Below are positions 9,214-18,000 of a DNA stretch of 64,000 bases, piece after piece. The notes below the pieces were generated by a model, which made no database searches, was not told the origin of the DNA, and saw nothing but the letters and a program-made list of their open reading frames with translations. Every line of letters starts with the position of its first letter. Within the stretch, counting starts at the first letter, position 1. The position numbers and the translations under genes were made by a program. This stretch comes from an uncultured Latescibacterota bacterium (GTDB lineage: Bacteria; Latescibacterota; UBA2968), in NCBI GenBank assembly GCA_951812755.1, contig OX638329.1, positions 4,782,522-4,846,521 of the forward strand, given 5' to 3'.

Positions 9214-11553
9214 TCATATTCCAAATCCCCCGCGACGGTGCTCAAGTTTTATTTGCGGGATGTCTTTAATATTGATCTTAAAAAAGAAACCCTTATTAAA
9301 ACCTGCGGGATACCACGAAAACCGCGCTTCCCAACAGTGGAGATCGCGGTAAAGCGATAGGCTTTGCGCCGAGATTTTGGCATTGGGAAGAATATCGATA
9401 TTGATCGAATAGTCAATTCTTATAAATTGGCGAGGATTGACGCCAACATCTGCTTTGACCCAGGATGTTTTGCTCATTGTATTGCCGAATCGCCGCATCG
9501 CAATATAGTGAGAAAGATTGAATCGCCACGGCTGGCTGGCACCGTCGAAATCGCTGTACAGATCGCGTTCAAAACCAAAATCTGCTCCATATCCACCACC
9601 GTATCCACCGCCGTATCCAATGTCATATTCATCAGAAAAAGCGGACTGGATAGTTGTATTGCGGCGGTCAACTTGACCGCCAGAAAAACGAAAATTGGAG
9701 GTAATAGTCAGGTTCTGCATGCGTGGATGCAAAAGCACCCGCTGACCTGTACTGTCATAGAGCGCGTGGGTCATCGCAATGCGAACATCCACGCGGCGGT
9801 CGGGTTTGAGAGACGCGCTGGTGCGAAGCGGACGCCATTTTTGTCTCGGCGCGTCAAAATCGTACCCCATTGACAGATTGAGAGTCGCCAGAGTAAAGCG
9901 TCGTACATCGTCGTTGCGCTGGGTTTTGAGCTCAAAAGTATTGCCGATATTAAAATTTATGCTGCGTCTGGCATCGTCCCATTTGCGATTGCCCCCAAAA
10001 CCCACAGTCCCTTGAAAGATGCTTCCCGATTGGTTGTAATTGAAATTGAGCCGGGGCTGAAAGCGATGCCGAATGCCGCGCAACCGACCGATTTGCGGTT
10101 GGAAGATGCCGTATAATGTCGTACCCGAAGTCAGTGTCGTATTGTAAGACGTGCGTCGGGTTGTCGAATCGGTATCGCTATATATAAATTCTTCGCTAAA
10201 ATTAAAGCCCGGCGTGAGATCGAGCCAGCCCATGGGACGGTGTTGGCTGTTGACGGTGACGCGGTTTTGAAGAGAGACGCGCTCTGTATTGGGTACCGGG
10301 TCGGGGTTGCGCGCAAAGTTATTGGACAGGGTACTCGAAAGACCGTAGTAAAAGGCGCGATACCACGGTCCAGTAACAGATGTGGGTTCATTACCTCCAA
10401 ATATGCGGCGTCTGTTTTGCCGAAAGCTGAGACGGGGAAAGCCCTGAAAGCTATTGTTTTTTGTCCTCAGATCGCGGTAATACGTCAGACCGCCGTCAAT
10501 GCTGCGCCCGGATTCTGTCCAGCGTTTGTCAAAAGAAAAACTGGATCTCAACTGCCGATTGAGATAGCGATAGAGATTATTGCTATTGCGTTGATCAAAA
10601 TTGGTACTGGTGGAAAACTGCCCGCTCCCCCTGATATTGGTCGTGGCATTGATGCGTTGCTGGTGTTGCAAATTGAAGCGCCAATTGTGAGCCGTAGCAT
10701 CGCCAGAGGTATCGTGGTCGTATCCGATGTTCATTGAGCCGCTGAACCGATTGCGTCTGGCATAGGCAAATCGCGATTCGAGTAAGAAACCGCCGCGCTC
10801 GCGCAAAGTACTCTTAACTGTGGCATCCCAATATTCACTCGGCGCAAAATAATATCCCAAATTGTGTACAAAAATGCCATCGCGGTTGTTGCTACCCACG
10901 CCCGGCGTGAGCAAACCCGATTGCCGCCCGCGCTTGACTGGAAAAACAAAAAAAGGAACCCAGAAAACGGGAATCGGACCAATGCGAAAAGTAACAGACC
11001 GCCCAATCGCTTTATCGTCTTGCAAAATACGCACATTTTTGCACAAAAAATCGTAGTGTACATGGTCGCGATCACAGGTGCTCAAAGAGAGATCCAGAGC
11101 ATTCAGCACTTTTTGACCATCGAGTGCAATGCGGGCACCGCGATAGTGTTTGCGCTGATGTGACGCGCGTCCATCTCGCACGCTACCGCGTTCTGTATCG
11201 AGATCATAGACCATGTACTCACCCAATATTTTTTCGCTGCCGCGGGTAAATTGGGGCGGTCCCACGGTTTTTGCCCCGGTGGAATCGGGCAATGCCCGTG
11301 CTGTGACATGTCGGGAGTTTTGATCGTACGTAATATGACCGGCTTTGAGCTGCAAATCGCGATAGCGCAAGGTGGCATTGCCAATCAATTCGACGCGCCT
11401 GGTCTGCACGTGATAAACGACCTCGTCGGCGTCAAATACTATGGAATCGCCAGCGGCTTTTTGCGGCAAAACGGGTTGGCACCATCCCGGCGTAATCGCA
11501 AATAGCAGGAACAAAACGAGCCACACGGCTTGTGTTTTATTACAGGTATTCAT
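9214..11553 (-). CDS. lptD: LPS-assembly protein LptD
   Basis: An outer-membrane beta-barrel that inserts lipopolysaccharide into the outer leaflet. The 779-residue product starts with a signal peptide (QAVWLVLFLLFAITPGWCQ), followed by an OstA/LptA-like jellyroll (about 35-150, with DSIVFDADEVVYHVQTRRVE and LKAGHITYD) and a large Tyr/Arg-rich barrel. The segment FRIGPIPVFWVPFFVFPVKR is the conserved LptD plug-proximal region. I use ATG 11553 because it begins the signal peptide; the frame stays open for 55 more codons upstream, but that stretch lies in an inserted repeat element. No Shine-Dalgarno sequence is visible. A Gly/Tyr repeat (GYGGGYGGGYGADFGF) sits in the C-terminal barrel region. 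Confidence 0.93.
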   Translation of the reverse strand: MNTCNKTQAVWLVLFLLFAITPGWCQPVLPQKAAGDSIVFDADEVVYHVQTRRVELIGNATLRYRDLQLKAGHITYDQNSRHVTARALPDSTGAKTVGPPQFTRGSEKILGEYMVYDLDTERGSVRDGRASHQRKHYRGARIALDGQKVLNALDLSLSTCDRDHVHYDFLCKNVRILQDDKAIGRSVTFRIGPIPVFWVPFFVFPVKRGRQSGLLTPGVGSNNRDGIFVHNLGYYFAPSEYWDATVKSTLRERGGFLLESRFAYARRNRFSGSMNIGYDHDTSGDATAHNWRFNLQHQQRINATTNIRGSGQFSTSTNFDQRNSNNLYRYLNRQLRSSFSFDKRWTESGRSIDGGLTYYRDLRTKNNSFQGFPRLSFRQNRRRIFGGNEPTSVTGPWYRAFYYGLSSTLSNNFARNPDPVPNTERVSLQNRVTVNSQHRPMGWLDLTPGFNFSEEFIYSDTDSTTRRTSYNTTLTSGTTLYGIFQPQIGRLRGIRHRFQPRLNFNYNQSGSIFQGTVGFGGNRKWDDARRSINFNIGNTFELKTQRNDDVRRFTLATLNLSMGYDFDAPRQKWRPLRTSASLKPDRRVDVRIAMTHALYDSTGQRVLLHPRMQNLTITSNFRFSGGQVDRRNTTIQSAFSDEYDIGYGGGYGGGYGADFGFERDLYSDFDGASQPWRFNLSHYIAMRRFGNTMSKTSWVKADVGVNPRQFIRIDYSINIDILPNAKISAQSLSLYRDLHCWEARFSWYPAGFNKGFFFKINIKDIPQIKLEHRRGGFGI

Positions 11554-11753
11554 AATTTTAAAGTAATTATTTAGGTTCTTGTGGTCGCGCAGGAGGGAAA
11601 TCCTTTTCCCGACCTTGATCGCGGCAGGGATGCCGCTCCCACAGCATCCTTTTGTGATTTTTGTGCATTTGAACTGGCCTGAGAGACGGCCAGTTGTACC
11701 CCGCTCGTGGCTAATCATTCAAATGACCTAAATAGTTACCATAATTTTAAAGT
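11551..11753. mobile_element. Hairpin-rich MITE/REP-like insertion before lptD
   Basis: A segment of about 175 bases is bounded by an imperfect 13-base inverted repeat (TAATTATTTAGGT 11564-11576; ACCTAAATAGTTA 11726-11738, one mismatch), itself flanked by a 14-base direct repeat CATAATTTTAAAGT (11551-11564 and 11740-11753). Inside are three hairpins: GGGAAA/TTTCCC (11595-11610), GCGGCA/TGCCGC (11621-11636), and AACTGGCC/GGCCAGTT (11672-11695). This is the architecture of a non-autonomous mobile element with a target duplication, although 14 bases is long for a duplication. It carries no gene. The left direct repeat contains the lptD start codon, so the native lptD leader has been displaced. 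The rest of the gap up to 11893 shows nothing I recognise. Confidence 0.6.
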
Positions 11754-11893
11754 GTATTGCGGATTTTGTGGAATACAAACGTAAATTCGGGATTTGGAAA
11801 AGTCAACAGAGGTTCCACAGCGGAATCTGCTGGATTAATGCTTTGCGTCATGTCCTGTACAAACAGGGAAACGCCCCAGTTGTTCCGTTTTTA

Positions 11894-11922
11894 TTGATAT
11901 ATTTCGACAGAACATGTATCTT
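11894..11922 (+). promoter_or_regulatory. Probable promoter of tRNA-Leu
   Basis: TTGATA (11894-11899) and TATCTT (11917-11922) with a 17-base spacer; the expected start would be about 13 bases before the mature tRNA. The elements are imperfect matches. Confidence 0.5.
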
Positions 11923-11941
11923 TACTTTTTACTGCAAATAT

Positions 11942-12028
11942 GCGGACGTGGTGGAATTGGCAGACACGCCAGATTTAGGATCTGGTGGGGTAAAACCCGT
12001 GGGGGTTCGAGTCCCCCCGTCCGCACCA
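11942..12028 (+). tRNA. tRNA-Leu(UAG)
   Basis: A class II tRNA with acceptor stem GCGGACG/CGTCCGC, a long variable arm, anticodon stem CCAGA/TCTGG with loop TTTAGGA (anticodon TAG at 11976-11978, reads CUA and probably CUN), T-loop TTCGAGT and an encoded CCA at 12026-12028. The giant surface-protein gene starts only 7 bases downstream, so both may share one transcript. Confidence 0.97.
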
Positions 12029-12035
12029 TAAAAAT

Positions 12036-15000
12036 ATGACTCCCTCCCGTGTTAAAATTTTCCCTCTCGCGCTCGGCACCGTCAGTCTGTTGGGCCTTCT
12101 TCTCTTCCTATTCCCCTCGTCGCTATCCACCCAGACCAGCAGCTTTTCCATTTTTCTGGATTTGGATAGCTCTGAAGACGACCAGGCAGTATCCTCTCTC
12201 GATGTCTTTCCCAATCGCACGGTTCCCATCCAAATCTTCGGCACAGATATTCAGGAGGCAAGCGATATTTCCCTGCGCTTTGAATTTGATCCTGCTCAGG
12301 TTGCTTACGAAGGATTCGATGCAGGCGATATCTTGCCCAATGCACAGGTCGTTGGCGAACAGAACTCAAGCTCCGTCCAGATCAACATGGCGTCAGATGG
12401 ATCTGCAACAGTGAACGCAGGGCTAATCGGCACCATTCATTTTCGCACGACCGATGCGTTTTTAGAAACAGATATACGACTGGTGCGTGCGGAACTTATC
12501 CGGGAGGAACAACCCGATACAGTGTCCTTGTCCCTCAGCGTTGCCTTACTTTCCGCAGCATCTTCTCCAGATTTTGACAACAGTGGGACCGTTGGTATTC
12601 CCGACTTTTTGCTCTTTGTCGATGCGTTCGGATCAAAGGAAGGCCAAGAGCAGTATGAGGCAAAATATGACTTGGACGAAAATGGAGAGATTGGGATTCC
12701 CGATTTTCTGGCCTTTGTCGATAGCTTTGGCAAAGAGGTAAACCGCGTGCCGGTCTTCGCCTCAACGCCTCCCGTAACGCGCTCAGTAGATGAAAACACC
12801 CCGTCCGGACAGCCCATAGGCGAACCCATCACTGCGACTGATAGCGATGGCGATACCCTCACCTATCGCCTCAGTGGAGCAGATGCTGATAGCTTCGCTA
12901 TTGGCCTGAGCACAGGGCAAATTCAGACCAAAGGAAAGTATGACTTTGAACAAAAGAGTAGCTACTCCGTCATCGTGATCGTCAGCGATGGTGAGGGAGG
13001 CAGGTCCAGCCTTGTTGTGACCATCGCCATCACCGACATCGACGAACTGACTGGTACCGTGCCCTCGAATGTGATGGTAGAAGAGGATGATAGTAAATTG
13101 ATCGTGCGCTGGGATGCCGTGTTAGATGAGGAAGGCAAGCCACCCGTCACCGGGTATGAAGTGGGTTATCGGGAGCGTCCAGACCCATTTGATCCACCAC
13201 GAGAAAATAGCAATGAATGGGCAGGCATTCAGCGTGTCAGCAGTCAGTTGGATAGCCTGGTCATCACGGGACTGCTCAACGGACAGGCGTATCTGGTGAG
13301 CGTTCGCACGCTTGTCGAAGGCGGCATGAGTGAATGGTCCTCGCCTGTATTAGGCATTCCGGTAGTACCGGCAGCGGGACCAGTATTTTCGGGAGGCGGC
13401 GGAGGGGGTGGTGGTGGTCCGTCACAGCCTCCTCCGCCTCCACCTCCGCCTCCTCCGCCTCCACCTCCGCCTCCGAGTAATAAGCCCCCGACCTTCGACG
13501 ACGGCTCAAGTGCCACCCGTAGCCTCGCAGAGAACACCACAGGCATTCAGGACATCGGCAACCCCATAACCGCCACTGATCCCGAAGGCACCACCGTGAC
13601 CTACCGCCTTGCAGGTGGTGATACCAATCAATTCACCATCGACGCCAACAACGGTCAACTTCGCACACAAACCGGCGTGGATTACAACTATGAGGGGAAA
13701 AATCGCTATTCGGTAACAGTAGAAGCGCGAGATGAACAGGGCGGACGGGCGACCATCACTATGACCATTGACATAATCGATGACGATAACGAAAGGCCAG
13801 AAACACCAGACCAGCCAGTAGTCACGACCTCAACACTCAACAGCCTATCCATACGCTGGACAGACCCGGTCAACACCGGCCCCAACATCAACGACTACGA
13901 CATACAATACAGCGAGGACGGCGGTGCGTTTACCGACTGGCCGCACACCGGTCCTGGCACGAGCACGACCATCACTGGCCTGGAAGCCAACACCCGCTAC
14001 GAAATACAAGTGCTGGCGCGCAGTCCTGAAGGCGAAAGCCTGTGGTCTCCATCAGCAGATACGAGAACCACCACCAATCGGGCACCCACATTCAACGAGG
14101 GTCCTCGCACCACGCGCAGTATTGCAGAGAACACGACAGGCACACAGGACATCGGCAACCCCATAACCGCCACCGACAGCGACGGAGGCACACCGACCTA
14201 TCGCCTTGAAGGCACAGACGTCACGAGTTTCACCATTGACACAAACGACGGTCAGCTACAGACTCAATCGGGCGAGACCTACGACTACGAAGAAAAGCCC
14301 AGCTATAAAGTAAACGTACGCGTAGAAGACGGTCAGGGCGGTAGCAACACCATTGAAGTGACCATCAACCTGATAGACCAACGGGAACCACCTGAAACCC
14401 CGGCCTCCCCCAGTGTCTCAGCGGCATCTTCTCTTAGTCTGACCGTGACCTGGGACGAGCCAGCCAACACCGGTCCCGACATCAACGACTACGACATACA
14501 ATACCGCGAAGGCGACAGCGGCAACTTCACCGCCTGGACACACAACGGCGCGGAACGCACCGCGACCATCACCGGTCGGAAACCGAGCACGAGCTATCAG
14601 GTGCAGGTGCGCGCACGCAGTCCCGAAGGCACGAGTGAGTGGTCCGAATCGGGCACGGGAAGCACGAGTGCCAATGAGCTACCGCAGTTCACCGATGGAT
14701 CTAGTGCCACACGCGACCTGAATGAAAACACGACAGGCGTCCGCAACATCGGCGATCCAGTAAGTGCCACCGACCCTGAGAATACCACGCTAGCCTATAG
14801 CCTTGAAGGCACGGACGCAGATGACTTCACCATCAACACACGCAGCGGGCAACTGCGGACCGCATCGGGGGAATCCTATGACTATGAGACACAGCCCCGC
14901 TATTTTGTGGATGTCAAAGCAACCGACGGGCATAGCGGCAGCAGCACCATTTTCGTAACCATCGACCTGACCGACATCAACGAAGCCCCTACATTTACCG

Positions 15001-18000
15001 GCGACGCGACCTTTGATGTAGCGGAAAATAACTCGTTCGTCGGTCAGATAGATGCAGAAGATGTCGATAGCGGCGACAGCATCACCGACTACACCATTAC
15101 CGGAGGCAGTGACCGGAATCTGCTCGAGATCAGTAGCGGAGGCACATTGACCTTTAAAGATGCTCCCAACTTCGAGGATCCCAAAGATTCTGGCAGGAAC
15201 AACTCATACATCGTCCAGGTCACAGTAACTGGTGGCACAGATACCCGCGCAATGACCGCAACGCAGACGGTAACCGTCACCGTCACCGACGAGAACGAAC
15301 CGCCCCATTTCACCAGTGATGATGCCTTTATGGTAAAAGAAAATGAACAGTTTGTCGGGCGGATGCTCGCCAATGATATCGATAGATCCGATAGCATTAC
15401 CAGCTACGAAATCACGGACGGTGCTGACCAGAACGAGTTCGAAATCACCAACACGAATCAGTTGCACTTTCAGGAGGATCCGGACTTCGAGACTCCCACA
15501 GACTCTGATAGCAACAACGAATACATCGTGGAAGTCACAGCGACTGGCGGCACAGACACCCGAGAGCGAACAATAACACAGACAATTACCGTCACAGTAG
15601 AGGACGACGACGAACCACCGGGCAGACCCGATGCACCCACGGTGAACAACGAAACGGAAAATAGCCTGACCATAACCTGGACGGCACCGACCAATATCGG
15701 GCCACCTATCACAAATTACCTTGTGCAATACCGCAGCGGCGGTTCATTCACTACCTGGTCCGACAGCAGCTTGATCATACCCCGCACGATCACCGGCTTG
15801 CGCTCGAGCAGGACCTACCAGATACAGGTGCAGGCCAAAAACGACGAAGGGAAGGGTCCATGGTCAAATTCGGGCAGCGGAACCACGCTCACTGCGCCGA
15901 CAGTATCGAGTATCGCGTTCACTTCTACACCTGCTTCCGGGCAAAACAACACCTACGCGCTGAATGACACAATAGATGTAACCGCGACCTTCAACGAAGC
16001 AGTAAGCGTCACAGGCACTCCGCAAATTGATCTGACCATTGGCACCACCGTGCGCCAGGCAGACTATGAAAGCGGCTCGACCACCACCCAACTCCTCTTC
16101 CAATACGCGGTGCAGAACACCGACAATGACACCAATGGCGCAACCATCAATGAAAATGGTCTCAAGCTCAACGGTGGACGCATCCGCAGAGACGGTACTG
16201 CCATAACCGCGGACCTGGTACACACGGCACGCAACAATCAGTCCAGCCACAAGGTCGATGGCGTTGCCCCGGCACTCGCCGATGCAGGAGTAAATGGCAA
16301 CCGGTTGACGCTAATCTACGAAGAGGTACTCGACAGCAATTCGAGACCGGCGACCAGCGACTTTGCGGTAACCGTAGATGGCACGGCCAGGGACGTTTCT
16401 ACGGTATCGATGAGCAGCAGTAATATGACCCTCACTCTCGCCTCTGCCGTAACATCGGGCCAGACGATAAGACTGGCATACACGCCCGGAACCAACCCGA
16501 TTCGCGACAGGGCGCACAACCCGGCCATCGCTCTCACGAACCTGACGGTGGCAAACCGAACCCCGGATCCGACTGCCAATGTCTGCAGCCGCACCGCGCA
16601 GGTGCGCGACGCGATCGTAGCTGCACTTCCTGTAAGCACTTGCGGTGATGTTACAACGGACCATCTATCCGCATTCACCCTCTTTTCTCTGGCTTCTGAA
16701 AACATCTCAATGCTGAAAGCCAACGACTTTTCCGGGCTGACGAATCTGAAGGGACTCTCTCTGAGAGATAACAATCTCAGCAGCCTGCCAGCGAATATCT
16801 TCTCCGACCTGTCAGCACTGGAAGAACTCTCTCTATCCAGTAACAAAATCAGCAGCATGGATGAGAATATCTTCTCCAACCTCTCGGCTCTGAAAGAACT
16901 CTACCTGTATGGCAACAAACTCACCAGCTTACCGGCGAATATATTCTCCAGTCTGACGGCGCTGGAAATACTCGCTGTGAACAGCAACGAACTCAGCAGC
17001 ATAGATGCGAATATATTCTCCGGCCTGACAGCGCTGGAAATACTTTCTCTGAGAGAGAATGACCTCAGTAGTCTGGATGCGAATATATTCTCCGGCCTGA
17101 CAGCACTGGAAATACTTTCTGTGTCCAGCAACGACCTCAGTAGTCTGGATGCGAATATATTCTCCGGCCTGACAGCACTGAAAGAACTCTACCTGTACAG
17201 CAACGAACTCAGCAGTCTGGATGCGAATATCTTTTCTAACCTGTCAGCATTGGAAACACTCCGGCTATACAGCAATGAACTCAGCAGTCTGGATGCAAAT
17301 ATCTTCTCCAACCTGTCGGCACTAATAAGGCTCGACCTGGATAGAAACAAACTCACAACCCTACCAGCTAATATCTTCTCCAGCCTGTCAGTACTGGACA
17401 CGCTCTACCTGGAGGAAAACGACCTCAGCAGCCTGAATGCAAACGCGTTTTCGGGGCTGACAGCACTGAAAACTCTTTGGCTACAGGAAAACGATCTGCA
17501 ATCAACCTCCCTGCCGACGGGAGTATTTTCCAGCTTAACAGCACTTGAAGTGCTCCGCCTGGACGAGAACCAGCTCAGCAGCCTGCCAGCAAATCTCTTT
17601 TCCGGACTATCATCACTTCAAGAACTTTATCTTTACGACCAACAATCTGGTCATAAACTCAGTAGTCTGGACGCGAATATCTTCTCCAATCTGTCAGCAC
17701 TGAAAGAACTCCACCTGGACAACAACAGCCTCAGCAGCCTGGACACGAACATATTTTCTGGCCTCACTGCGCTGACAACGCTCTACCTGGACGAAAACCA
17801 ACTCAGCAGTCTGACCGATGGCATATTTTCTGGACTGACCAATCTGACAACGCTTAAGCTATCGGGCAACACGGTTGATCCCCTGCCCATTACCATTTCG
17901 CTGGAATCAGACGCCAGCACCCTATTCAATGCCAGAGCACACACCGGCGCGCCCTTTAAAATGGACCTGCCACTCCTGGTGGTCAATGGCACCATTGACG

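Noticed and set aside
13244-13546. Minus-strand glycine-rich open frame
   Set aside because: It is the complement of the proline codons of the giant protein.
16737-17888. Possible CRISPR or minisatellite because of the 72-base period
   Set aside because: The period is coding: each unit is an LRR in one continuous frame, with no spacer-repeat alternation.
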